The translations under genes were made by a program, and so were the position numbers. A stretch of DNA of 64,000 nt from Nitrospira sp. Lineage in GTDB: Bacteria; Nitrospirota; Nitrospiria; Nitrospirales; Nitrospiraceae. This document shows positions 1 to 8,852 of the stretch, piece by piece. The stretch spans positions 1 to 64,000 of the forward strand of contig JACOEL010000003.1 in NCBI GenBank assembly GCA_024998625.1, read 5' to 3'. Numbering within the stretch: the first letter of the stretch is position 1; every line of letters begins with the position of its first letter. The notes beneath the pieces were generated by a model. That model saw only the letters and a list, made by a program, of their open reading frames with translations. It did no database searches and had not been told where the DNA came from.

Positions 1-2
1 CC

Positions 3-182
3 CGACGCAGAGGCGCCCAAACCAGCGGATCCCCCCTGGTGACCAGCCCAGGAACCGAGGTCCGCGTGGAAACGGGAATTAATCAGACCTTCCCTAAACG
101 ATACGCCGACTGGCTGATTGTCCAGGAGTCGAGCGGCAACAGGTCGGTGCGTAGGCGCGTGATACCTGGCCGGCACGGTTGA
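3..182 (+). CDS. C-terminal end of an unknown protein, cut by the window edge
   Basis: The third frame is open from the left edge to a TGA at 180-182, giving 59 residues. The other two forward frames stop at about 42 and 83. The translation is hydrophilic, with an Arg-rich tail ending RRRVIPGRHG and a segment PKRYADWLIVQESSGN that reads like real protein. No family is recognised. It may be chance openness in GC-rich DNA, so the call is weak; the bases before position 1 would decide it. Confidence 0.35.
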   Translation, partial: RRRGAQTSGSPLVTSPGTEVRVETGINQTFPKRYADWLIVQESSGNRSVRRRVIPGRHG

Positions 183-262
183 TTTCGGAAGTGGAACAGC
201 GTATCCATTGCCGGGCATTTTTACGGATCGAGTCCAGCTCACTCATCTTTTGAAAGGCACAT

Positions 263-583
263 GTGGAGCGTCGCGATAGTCCCCGCTATGAAATCGAAGT
301 GCCGCTTACGTTTTCGGGTCAGGCCATTGCCGGGAGCGGGTTGGTCACAAGTCTGTCCAATGAAGGTTGCCATGTCGTGAGCGAGGAGTCGCTCCCCGCA
401 CGGGCCTGTCTCTCCCTCCACGTCGAGTTGCCGGCTCCGTATGAGCCCATGACGGTCGAGGTCGCCGAGGTGCGCTGGACGAATGCCACAGGCTTTGGAC
501 TGGTATTTGTGCACGTGCACGACGAGGAGCATACCAGGCTTCAGCGCTTTATCGACTGGCTGAAGCGGACGCAGAACAATTAG
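263..583 (+). CDS. Small PilZ-domain protein with a weakened c-di-GMP signature
   Basis: This 106-residue protein is a single PilZ fold, the family that binds cyclic di-GMP and controls motility, surface polysaccharide or partner enzymes. The N-terminal RxxxR arm is present (R4 and R8 in ERRDSPR). The second signature, normally D/NxSxxG, reads SLSNEG at residues 30-35, so its first acidic/amide residue is Ser. Ligand affinity may therefore be altered. The start is GTG at 263, with GAAAGG five bases upstream; the overlapping ATG at 261 is in another frame. The stop overlaps the stop of the converging next gene. Fold assignment is good; any role is inference. Confidence 0.8.
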   Translation: MERRDSPRYEIEVPLTFSGQAIAGSGLVTSLSNEGCHVVSEESLPARACLSLHVELPAPYEPMTVEVAEVRWTNATGFGLVFVHVHDEEHTRLQRFIDWLKRTQNN

Positions 584-1545
584 TGCGTCCGGGGTCCGGT
601 AAGGGCCGGTGCCGTTCTAGCGGGGAAGCCGGGGATATCGACATGCACATCGACGTGGGTGTCGCTGGTTCCAGGTGGAAACGGAGGAAAGGGATGGGCG
701 TTGACGACGGCCAACACAGCCGCCTGATCGAGTTCCAGATCCCCCGAACTACGTTCGACTTCGATCAACTGAGCCTCGCCGTTGGCATACAGTCGAAATC
801 CGATGCCCGGCACCCTGCCGATCTCACTCCCGCGCCGAGTGGCCGCTCCATCCGGCATCCCTTTATGGATCAGGCCCTGCAACATCTTCCAATAGCCTTC
901 CTGCTGCGGCAGTCCGCCGTTCCCGACTAATTCCTCCTCTTCAACTCGCTCGTCCAGCAATGCCAGCGCAGCGGATTGGCGTCGAGGAGGCTCTGAACCA
1001 TGGGCTATCTGGTTGGCAAGATCCGCCCGAGCTGCCCGGTGATCGGCGTACCCCGGAATCGCAAGGGTGACGACGACGGTGCGGCGCACAAGGGCTTCCA
1101 CGTGTCCCCCCTGTCGGTGGCCGATGAGCACCTGAAGGGCGGTGGCTTTTAGAGGTGTGCCCATGGTGCCCGACAGCCGGCCGAGGTCGACGGTGGCGGA
1201 ATAGTGATGCTGGGAGTGATCGATTTCCAGCGGGACCACATAGGGTGCCGAGGACGGAGTTTCAAAGACGGCGACGAGTGTGTCCCCTCGAAGGACCGTT
1301 GGTTCCGGGACATGAATCGAGACCGTGAAACCTCGGTTGACCGGCAGGGAGCCGAACAGATTCTCGGCTGGCACTTCGATGCGCACATCCCGGGGAGTGA
1401 GCTGAGGCGACGTGCCGCTCCCGAATCCGGCGCCGGCCATCATGGGGAGCATGCCGCAGAGTGTAGTGAAGGTACACCACTGTCTCAATCCACGAAGCGG
1501 GACTCGTATAGCAGGAGCAGATAACAGGGGAGATGGCAGCGGCAT
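580..1545 (-). CDS. Exported or membrane-anchored protein with a TonB-C-like C-terminal domain
   Basis: The protein has 321 residues. Residues about 24-44 are hydrophobic and could be a signal or anchor segment. The middle is a beta-rich region of unknown type with a charged stretch (LLDERVEEEELV). The last 70 residues resemble the TonB/TolA C-terminal fold: a beta strand with a glycine turn (YANGEAQLIEVERSSG), then LDQAAVLAVV and a proline-rich PFPPFPPG end, the usual pattern of energy-transducing TonB-like proteins. No ExbB/ExbD or receptor gene is adjacent, so a role in uptake is not shown. The start could lie further in. It converges on the PilZ gene with overlapping stops. Confidence 0.6.
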   Translation of the reverse strand: MPLPSPLLSAPAIRVPLRGLRQWCTFTTLCGMLPMMAGAGFGSGTSPQLTPRDVRIEVPAENLFGSLPVNRGFTVSIHVPEPTVLRGDTLVAVFETPSSAPYVVPLEIDHSQHHYSATVDLGRLSGTMGTPLKATALQVLIGHRQGGHVEALVRRTVVVTLAIPGYADHRAARADLANQIAHGSEPPRRQSAALALLDERVEEEELVGNGGLPQQEGYWKMLQGLIHKGMPDGAATRRGSEIGRVPGIGFRLYANGEAQLIEVERSSGDLELDQAAVLAVVNAHPFPPFPPGTSDTHVDVHVDIPGFPARTAPALTGPRTH

Positions 1546-1708
1546 GGGTGCGCCTGTCCGGTGGTCGGGTGTGTCGTCCTTTCCATGAGTATCACGGGGC
1601 AGGCCGGGCGCCTACTCAATTGGCAGAACCGTCATGAGCCAGGGGAGAAGGTTGCGGTTGCAACGAGGATCAGGCAGGATGCCCCATGCTATTTGAACGG
1701 CCAAGGCG

Positions 1709-3238
<1,530 letters not shown>

Positions 3239-3269
3239 CCTGCAGTGCGAGTCAACCACGAGGTGGGAC

Positions 3270-3815
3270 ATGGGGCAGGAAGCGACGGACATCGCCACCT
3301 TGGCAGGAGGCTGTTTCTGGTGCCTTGAAGCAGTGTACGACCAGGTGAACGGGGTGCAGTCGGTCGAGTCGGGATATATCGGCGGGCAGGTGGATGCCCC
3401 CACGTACGAGCAGGTGTGTAGCGGGCGCACGGGGCACGCAGAGGCTGTGCGGATGACATTCGATCCGCGGCTGGTGACGTATCGTGATCTCTTGAACGTA
3501 TTTTTCGTGATTCATGATCCGACGACGCGCAATCGGCAGGGCAACGATATCGGCACGCAGTATCGATCCGGCATCTTTTATCATTCCCCGGAGCAGCAGC
3601 AGATTGCTCAGGAGGTGATTGCTGCCGTTACGCGGGAGCACGTCTATCCCAATCCGATTGTGACCGAAGTGGTGCCGGCGACTCAGTGGTACGAGGCCGA
3701 AGCCTATCACCAGGAATATTTTGCGCGGAATCCATTTGAGGGCTACTGCGCCTATGTCGTCGGGCCCAAAGTGGCCAAGTTTCGTCAGCGCTATGCGTCG
3801 TTGCTCAAGGCGTAA
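3270..3815 (+). CDS. msrA: Peptide-methionine (S)-S-oxide reductase
   Basis: It reduces methionine-S-sulfoxide in damaged proteins back to methionine. The catalytic GCFWC motif is close to the N-terminus, followed by VESGYIGG and later QYRSGIFYH and YHQEYF, all typical of MsrA. I chose ATG 3270, preceded by AGGTGG, giving 181 residues. An upstream in-frame start at 3201 would overlap the end of zwf and add an unconserved leader. It follows zwf by about 30 bases and is probably co-transcribed with it. MsrB is neither fused nor adjacent. Confidence 0.95.
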   Translation: MGQEATDIATLAGGCFWCLEAVYDQVNGVQSVESGYIGGQVDAPTYEQVCSGRTGHAEAVRMTFDPRLVTYRDLLNVFFVIHDPTTRNRQGNDIGTQYRSGIFYHSPEQQQIAQEVIAAVTREHVYPNPIVTEVVPATQWYEAEAYHQEYFARNPFEGYCAYVVGPKVAKFRQRYASLLKA

Positions 3816-3839
3816 CGTCGGATGAAGAGGGTTCTGTCG

Positions 3840-4277
3840 CTACGCAGGTTTGAACAGGCGCAGCAAGGCGTCCCGTATGTCCTGAAGGATGCTGGGTTGT
3901 TGAGTGATGTGGTGTCGTTTGATGAGGAGCTCCGCTTGCGGCGGGCAGAACGGCCACTCGGTGGTGCTTTTGCCTTGAACCTGGGCGATGATCACCTCGC
4001 CTGACTCATCTTCTGAGGGGGAATGCGTCACAATGAGCGGGTCTTTCGGATCGAGCATGCACGTCGCCTCGTAGCCGGCCTGCCGGTAGCGGTCGGGCTC
4101 GAAGAGCGGGACCTTGTGGGCTCCACTGGAGAAGACGGTATCACCTTCGCGAATCGGCCCTTCCGGCGCAAGGGAATACAGCAACATCGGGGTGAGGATG
4201 ATCACGCTGGCTGCGGCCGCGATCGACCACAGTGGAGGTTCGGCGCCAGGCCGACGGGATGGTGTGGGCCGCTTCAT
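3840..4277 (-). CDS. Unknown single-pass membrane protein
   Basis: The protein has 145 residues. A basic, proline-rich N-terminus is followed by one hydrophobic helix (SIAAAASVIILTPMLLYSLA, residues about 18-37), so it is probably anchored with the rest outside the cytosol. The soluble part has one Cys in TCMLDPKD, a second in FCPPQAEL, an acidic SPSEDESGE loop, and an ending in basic amphipathic residues. I recognise no family. It converges with msrA and diverges from the microprotein genes that follow. Confidence 0.65.
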   Translation of the reverse strand: MKRPTPSRRPGAEPPLWSIAAAASVIILTPMLLYSLAPEGPIREGDTVFSSGAHKVPLFEPDRYRQAGYEATCMLDPKDPLIVTHSPSEDESGEVIIAQVQGKSTTEWPFCPPQAELLIKRHHITQQPSILQDIRDALLRLFKPA

Positions 4278-4400
4278 GTCGCCGGATGTTCTCCTTGGAG
4301 GGGGACTTGCGTCCCTGTAGCTTGCTGATTCACACTCACGTCCCCGCGCACCTCGGTCATCTTACCCGATGCGACGGAGAAAGGCGCACCGCAACAGTCC

Positions 4401-4544
4401 ATGGTCTATTGTCCAATGTGTTCAGGTGAGGCCAGGCGAGTGACCCGTCATGGTTGGCGGGATTTTTTTATGCATCTGATCGGGTTCTATCCGTTTCGCT
4501 GCACCATTTGCGTCTACCGGTTTCGTCTCCGCCGTCGAACCTAA
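4401..4544 (+). CDS. 47-residue zinc-ribbon-like microprotein, copy 1
   Basis: A short reading frame (ATG 4401, TAA 4542-4544) encodes 47 residues with CPMC at 4-7 and CTIC at 34-37, a spacing suited to a four-cysteine metal site. Between them lie a basic stretch, an aromatic segment (DFFMHLIGFYPFRC) and then an Arg-rich tail. A second frame of identical length 217 bases downstream matches it without gaps at 24 of 47 residues, which is the main evidence that both are genes. No clear Shine-Dalgarno precedes the ATG. Function unknown; nucleic-acid binding or a membrane-surface role are both possible. Confidence 0.6.
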   Translation: MVYCPMCSGEARRVTRHGWRDFFMHLIGFYPFRCTICVYRFRLRRRT

Positions 4545-4761
4545 TCGGCCTGGGTTCGGCACACTTCCCTGCACGGCACGCCTGCCCCCTGATCGACCGA
4601 CTGAGATTGTGTCACGTTGAGACGACTGCCGCAGCCGAGTGACGACGGACACGTCGTGCAAACTAGACTTGCAGGGTCCTAGGTGATTTCAGTAGGATTA
4701 TTCCTCCCCGGCTCGGTAAGCCACAAAACCAGGCAGGGTGGTAAACAAGTGAGTGTGTGAT

Positions 4762-4905
4762 ATGTCGTATTGCGGCAAGTGTTCAGGGTATACGAAACGT
4801 TCCCGCCGCCAAGGGCTGTTGGATTTCTTCTTCTTCCTGATCGGGTACTATCCCTATCGCTGCCTGCGATGCGGTCGTCGAACCCATCTCCGCCAGCGTG
4901 TCTGA
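4762..4905 (+). CDS. 47-residue zinc-ribbon-like microprotein, copy 2
   Basis: ATG 4762 to TGA 4903-4905 encodes 47 residues with CGKC at 4-7 and CLRC at 34-37. The middle is DFFFFLIGYYPYRC and the ends are basic (KRSRRQG; HLRQRV). It is a gapless paralogue of the preceding microprotein (51% identity), with both CxxC pairs, the DFF..LIG.YP.RC core and the R/L/R tail conserved. The upstream AAGTGAG gives a weak ribosome site. Conservation of cysteines and aromatics, with drift elsewhere, looks like selection on protein. Role unknown. Confidence 0.65.
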   Translation: MSYCGKCSGYTKRSRRQGLLDFFFFLIGYYPYRCLRCGRRTHLRQRV

Positions 4906-4944
4906 CGACCCGCGTCGTCCCGACGCCCGGATCTGCCCATCCCG

Positions 4945-5820
4945 TTAGAGCACATCATCCTCGCAGTCGCCTGCGGACGGCTCAGCTGGCTGTTCTTTCG
5001 CTTTGAGGGCGGCAAAGTCGAACAAGGTGCGATCCAACAGCAGTGAGGGGGCGATGTTTCCCAGCGCGGCGAACATGCTGTCGTTGGAACCGGGGAACCG
5101 TTGATCCCAGTCCTGCAGGAGGGTCTTGACCTGTTTTCGTTTGAGATCCTCCTGTGAGCCGCAGAGGTCACAGGGGATAATCGGAAACTGGAGCAAGGCG
5201 GCATATCGGGCTAGATCGGCTTCTTTCACATAGGCCAGGGGGCGGATCACCACATGGCGGCCGCTCTTGGAGCGCAGCTTGGGTGGCATGGCCTTCATCT
5301 TGCCGGTGAACAACAGATTCAGGAGCAGCGTTTCCAGAATGTCATCGCGGTGATGGCCCAGGGCCATCTTGGTGGCACCCAGTTCCGTAGCCAGCCGGTA
5401 GAGATGGCCGCGCCGGAGGCGCGAGCAGAGTGAGCAGGTGGTCTGGCCTTCGGGGATGAGGCGTTTGACGACGGAGTAGGTATCGCGCGTTTCGATATGG
5501 AAGGGCACGCCGCGCCTGGTCAGGTACTCTGGAAGGATATGGGCGGGGAACCCCGGTTGCTTCTGATCCAGGTTGACGGCAATGATGTCGAAATGGATTG
5601 GCGCACGGCTGCGGATCGACAACAGAATCTCCAGGAGCCCGTAACTGTCTTTTCCGCCGGAAAGGCACACCATGACCTTGTCGCCCTGCTCGATCATGCG
5701 GTAGTCGGCGATGGCTTGTCCCACCAGGCGACAAAGGCGAGTTTGCACACGTTCGATCTCGTCGGAGGGCCGGGTCGGCGGTGCGGTGCTTGAGGATGGC
5801 GGAGTGGTGGTGCTCTGCAT
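4945..5820 (-). CDS. ttcA: tRNA 2-thiocytidine(32) synthetase
   Basis: TtcA thiolates cytidine 32 of certain tRNAs, using ATP and an iron-sulfur cluster. The 291-residue protein has the PP-loop ATP-binding motif SGGKDS at about residues 54-59. The two cysteine pairs, CSLC and CDLC, supply the cluster ligands. [16 protein letters not shown] in the middle is the family's typical helix. The N-terminus has a short Ser/Thr/Pro-rich extension. The C-terminus after about residue 255 is acidic and variable. It diverges from the phosphatase gene downstream. Confidence 0.93.
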   Translation of the reverse strand: MQSTTTPPSSSTAPPTRPSDEIERVQTRLCRLVGQAIADYRMIEQGDKVMVCLSGGKDSYGLLEILLSIRSRAPIHFDIIAVNLDQKQPGFPAHILPEYLTRRGVPFHIETRDTYSVVKRLIPEGQTTCSLCSRLRRGHLYRLATELGATKMALGHHRDDILETLLLNLLFTGKMKAMPPKLRSKSGRHVVIRPLAYVKEADLARYAALLQFPIIPCDLCGSQEDLKRKQVKTLLQDWDQRFPGSNDSMFAALGNIAPSLLLDRTLFDFAALKAKEQPAEPSAGDCEDDVL

Positions 5821-5897
5821 GGCCTGGCATTGTAGCGCAACCGAGGCCGTAATTGGGATGGCCGGGCACAGGGGCAGTCAGACTGACAGGTGGGGCG

Positions 5898-6365
5898 ATG
5901 ACGTCGATTCTGTTCGTATGCTCGGGCAATATTTTTAGAAGCCTCGTGGCCGAATATGCGTTGAAGGCTCATCTCGGTCCGCGGGACAGGTACCTGATCG
6001 GATCGGCCGGGATCGAAGCATCGCCGCAGGAGATTCACCCCGAGGTCCTGGCGGGCCTTCTTGAGAAGGGGGTCGATCCGTCACGCCATCGCCAACGGAA
6101 GCTGACCCGCGACTTGATCGAGGCAACCGACGTCGTTATTGCCATGGGCCGGAACCATCAGGCATGGATTCGCGGGGAATTCGGGCGGGAGGTCCCTCTC
6201 TTCAATCACGTATGTTACGGCATCGATCAGTCGATTCTGGATATTCATGAGATCATCCCCGACTGGCGGGATCGGCCGGATCGGTCGCGTGATTATCTGC
6301 GTTTCGTCATTGACCACATCTGGGACGGAGTGCCCCATTTGCTCGATCGTGTGCCCGCCTTGTAA
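5898..6365 (+). CDS. Low-molecular-weight protein-tyrosine-phosphatase family protein
   Basis: The 155-residue protein begins MTSILFVCSGNIFRS, carrying the family's catalytic Cx5RS loop with Cys8 and Arg14. Such enzymes dephosphorylate phosphotyrosine; relatives act as arsenate reductases or protein-arginine phosphatases. Near the C-terminus, IIPDWRDRPD provides a candidate general acid, although the usual DP dipeptide is not clean. I chose ATG 5898, preceded by AGGTGGGG; an upstream in-frame start at 5853 lacks such a site and adds unconserved residues. No tyrosine-kinase or arsenic gene is nearby, so the substrate is unknown. Confidence 0.85.
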   Translation: MTSILFVCSGNIFRSLVAEYALKAHLGPRDRYLIGSAGIEASPQEIHPEVLAGLLEKGVDPSRHRQRKLTRDLIEATDVVIAMGRNHQAWIRGEFGREVPLFNHVCYGIDQSILDIHEIIPDWRDRPDRSRDYLRFVIDHIWDGVPHLLDRVPAL

Positions 6366-6545
6366 TCCGTATCCGGCATTCCCTCTAGTCCCCAAAGCCA
6401 TGGTTGGCTTGTTGCTCACTGTCCGCGGGTTTTCCCTGAGTGGTCCATCGTTCGTCGAGGGGGACTCCCCTGCATAATTTCCATGAGCTGCTATAGTTGA
6501 AACAGAACAAAACGGCGCCGAACGGGGCTTTTTGGTGGTTGAACG

Positions 6546-7607
6546 ATGGGGCGGACAAAGAATCATCGCGGACAAGGCATCGGCGCGACCGATCCGGTTC
6601 CGGTTTGGGCGGAGTGGACCGACGAACAGCTCCTCGATTTGCGCATGTGCGATCTGGACCTGCGCTTGGAAGGGACGTTCTATCAAGAGCCCATCGCGCA
6701 GCTCTCTCGTGAGTTGGAGACGCGCAGTCTCGCATTCCGGCCACACTTCTGGATCTCTGACGAATGGTTCACGCCGGACGGCGTGCCCGGCATTGCCGTG
6801 CCGTTTTATCTTGCGCATCCCCGGCTGGCAAAACTGGAAGCGAGTCAGATGTTGGAAGTGGAAGGCGGCACCAGAGACTGGTGCATGCGGATCCTCCGGC
6901 ACGAAGCCGGCCATGCCATCGAAAACGCCTACTTGCTCCGTCGTCGTCGTCGTCGCCAGAAACTTTTCGGACGTTCGTCCCAGCCCTACCCCGAGTATTA
7001 CACGCCGCGCCCCTACAGCCGGAGTTTCGTGCGCCACCTGGATGTCTGGTATGCCCAGAGCCATCCGGATGAAGACTTCGCTGAAACCTTTGCCGTGTGG
7101 CTCGATCCGCAGTCTCTCTGGAAGGAGCGGTACCGAGGCTGGCCGGTGATGAAGAAGCTGGATTTCATGGATCGACTCATGGGCGAGTTGGCGGGTACGA
7201 CACCGGTCGTCACCGGGCGGCAACTGCTGGATCCGCTCCCGCGCATCTATAAGACGCTGCGCGATCATTACGAGGAGAAGCGGAAGCACTACGGGATCGG
7301 GCGCGCGCCGTCGTACGATACGGATTTGAAGAAGCTGTTTTCCGATGGGCCGGCGCATGCCAAAAATCCCAGCGCCGCCGAGTTTCTCCGTCGTACGAGG
7401 AAAGAAATCCGTCGCCGCGTCGCTGAATGGACCGGCGAATATCAGTACACCATCGATCAGGTGTTAGAAGGCATGATCGAACGATGTCAGGCGTCGAAAT
7501 TACACCTGACCCAGCACAAAGAGCAGGCCAAGCTGGATTTTGCAATTCTCCTGACGGTGCAGACCATGAACTATCTGCACAGCGGCCGGCACAAGGTGGC
7601 ACTATGA
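6546..7607 (+). CDS. Putative zinc metallopeptidase, coupled to an ATP-grasp gene
   Basis: The protein has 353 residues with a gluzincin-type active site: HEAGH at residues 119-123 and a likely third ligand in DEDFAETFA, Glu180. No signal peptide is visible, so it is probably cytosolic. Directly after the HEAGH helix is a run of six arginines encoded by a CGT repeat. The C-terminal 120 residues are helical and basic (TRKEIRRRVAEW). The stop overlaps the start of the ATP-grasp gene (ATGA), so the two are translationally coupled and likely act on one substrate (inference). It may belong to the broad putative zinc-binding metallopeptidase group; the substrate is unknown. Confidence 0.75.
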   Translation: MGRTKNHRGQGIGATDPVPVWAEWTDEQLLDLRMCDLDLRLEGTFYQEPIAQLSRELETRSLAFRPHFWISDEWFTPDGVPGIAVPFYLAHPRLAKLEASQMLEVEGGTRDWCMRILRHEAGHAIENAYLLRRRRRRQKLFGRSSQPYPEYYTPRPYSRSFVRHLDVWYAQSHPDEDFAETFAVWLDPQSLWKERYRGWPVMKKLDFMDRLMGELAGTTPVVTGRQLLDPLPRIYKTLRDHYEEKRKHYGIGRAPSYDTDLKKLFSDGPAHAKNPSAAEFLRRTRKEIRRRVAEWTGEYQYTIDQVLEGMIERCQASKLHLTQHKEQAKLDFAILLTVQTMNYLHSGRHKVAL

Positions 7608-8626
7608 GACGATTGCGCGTGCTTGTGTTGATGCACAAGGATCTTGTGCCCCCCGACCAACTCAACGGACAGGATCTTGAAGGGGCGGCCTGGAAGACCG
7701 AGTACGATGTCGTCTCCACGCTCCGGAAACTTGGTCACGAGGTGCAGCCGCTCGGGGTCAAGAGCGATCTGGAAGTGATTCGTGCGGCCGTCGAGGATTG
7801 GAAGCCCCACATTGCCTTCAATTTGTTGGAGGAGTTCGACGGGCGGGCGGTCTACGACCAGAACGTGGTGTCCTATCTCGAGTTGATGCGCATCCCCTAC
7901 ACCGGCTGTAATCCACGCGGCCTCATGCTGGCGCGCGACAAGGCGCTGGCGAAGCAGGTGATGTCGTACCATCGTATTCCGTACCCGGAGTTCATGGTCG
8001 TGCCCCTGCATCGCATGGTGCGGCGACCCAAATACCTGCCCTTCCCATTGATTGTGAAGTCGATCAGCGAAGAGGCTTCACTCGGAATTTCGCAGGCCTC
8101 GATCGTCGATGACGATGAAAAGCTGCGGGAACGGGTGGCGTTCATCCACGACAATGTCGGCACCGGAGCCCTCATCGAGCGGTACATCGAAGGACGCGAG
8201 CTCTATGTCGGGGTGATGGGGAATGCGCACCTGCAAGTGTTCCCGGTCTGGGAACTCGTAATGGACAAGATGCCTGAGGAGGCTCGCCGCATCGCGACGG
8301 AGCGGGTGAAGTGGAGCCGCAAGTACCAGGACAAGTACGGCATCTGCTCATGCGAAGCGAGGAACCTTCCGGACGGAGTCGTTGGCCATATCCAGCATCT
8401 GGCCAAGCGCGTCTATCGCGCCTTAGGGCTGAGTGGCTACGCCCGCATCGATATGCGAATGGACAAGGACGGCAACGTCTACGTGCTCGAAGCCAATCCC
8501 AATCCTCAGATCGCCAGCGGCGAAGACTTCGCCGACTCGGCCGAAAAAGCCGACCTCGCCTACAAAGACCTCCTGCAGGAATTGTTGCATGTGGGGTTGC
8601 GGTGGCGCCCCGCCCAAGCCGCCTAG
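7604..8626 (+). CDS. ATP-grasp ligase related to D-alanine-D-alanine ligase
   Basis: The 340-residue protein has the three-part ATP-grasp layout. An N-terminal Rossmann-like part has DWKPHIAFNLLEEFDG. The central ATP-binding part has PFPLIVKSISEEASLGIS and a GALIERYIEGRELYVGV strand pair. The C-terminal metal-binding part reads YARIDMRMDKDGNVYVLEANPNP, with the usual Asp/Glu/Asn ligands. Such enzymes join a carboxylate to an amine through an acyl-phosphate. A true Ddl is not excluded, but coupling by ATGA overlap to a metallopeptidase and the absence of mur genes favour a peptide- or amino-acid-ligating side pathway (inference). ATG 7604 is chosen for the overlap. Confidence 0.85.
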   Translation: MRRLRVLVLMHKDLVPPDQLNGQDLEGAAWKTEYDVVSTLRKLGHEVQPLGVKSDLEVIRAAVEDWKPHIAFNLLEEFDGRAVYDQNVVSYLELMRIPYTGCNPRGLMLARDKALAKQVMSYHRIPYPEFMVVPLHRMVRRPKYLPFPLIVKSISEEASLGISQASIVDDDEKLRERVAFIHDNVGTGALIERYIEGRELYVGVMGNAHLQVFPVWELVMDKMPEEARRIATERVKWSRKYQDKYGICSCEARNLPDGVVGHIQHLAKRVYRALGLSGYARIDMRMDKDGNVYVLEANPNPQIASGEDFADSAEKADLAYKDLLQELLHVGLRWRPAQAA

Positions 8627-8627
8627 C

Positions 8628-8748
8628 GGATGTTGAAACGGGCTCGTGGCTTCGCTCCCGCTTCGCTCAGACCCTCAACGTACTGCGCTCAAGTACGCCT
8701 CGGGCCTTCACTTGCTGCGGCCTTGCCGCAAGACCCGTTTGAACATCC
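8628..8748. repeat. Intergenic palindromic repeat, copy A
   Basis: The 121-bp element starts GGATGTTGAAACGGG and ends with its near-perfect complement CCCGTTTGAACATCC. A second nested palindrome centres on AACGTACTGCGCTCAAGTACG. Its core (TCGCTTCGCTCAGACCCTC and CTTGCTGCGGCCTTGC) recurs at 48702-48820, and a degenerate version follows at 8769. It starts two bases after the ATP-grasp stop codon. The 3' position and strong fold suit an RNA-stabilising or terminating element, or a REP-like mobile palindrome. Confidence 0.8.
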
Positions 8749-8768
8749 GAGGGAATGTTAGAGCAGAG

Positions 8769-8852
8769 TTTGAGCGGGGTTCTCGTTTCTCTCAACACTG
8801 GATGTACTTCGACAGTGTGCCTCAACGTATCATTCACTGCGGCCTTACTATG
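8769..8852. repeat. Degenerate palindromic repeat, copy D
   Basis: Immediately after copy A, a diverged relative can be followed: GTTCTCGTTTCTCTCAA, a hairpin-like GATGTACTTCGACAGTGTG, then CTCAACGTATCATTCACTG and CGGCCTTA. These pieces keep the order of the 48702-48820 element, but the outer arms are gone. Its end touches the stop codon of the convergent outer-membrane gene at 8848. Confidence 0.5.

Noticed and set aside
583-930. Forward frame of 115 codons opposite the TonB-like gene
   Set aside because: It lies fully within the minus-strand gene, which has a recognisable C-terminal domain.
4454-4642. Open frame across the first microprotein gene
   Set aside because: It is a shifted frame over the microprotein; the 47-residue frame has a duplicate with conserved cysteines, this one does not.
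4770-5006. Longer frame over the second microprotein gene
   Set aside because: Same reason; it also runs into the end of ttcA and has no family features.
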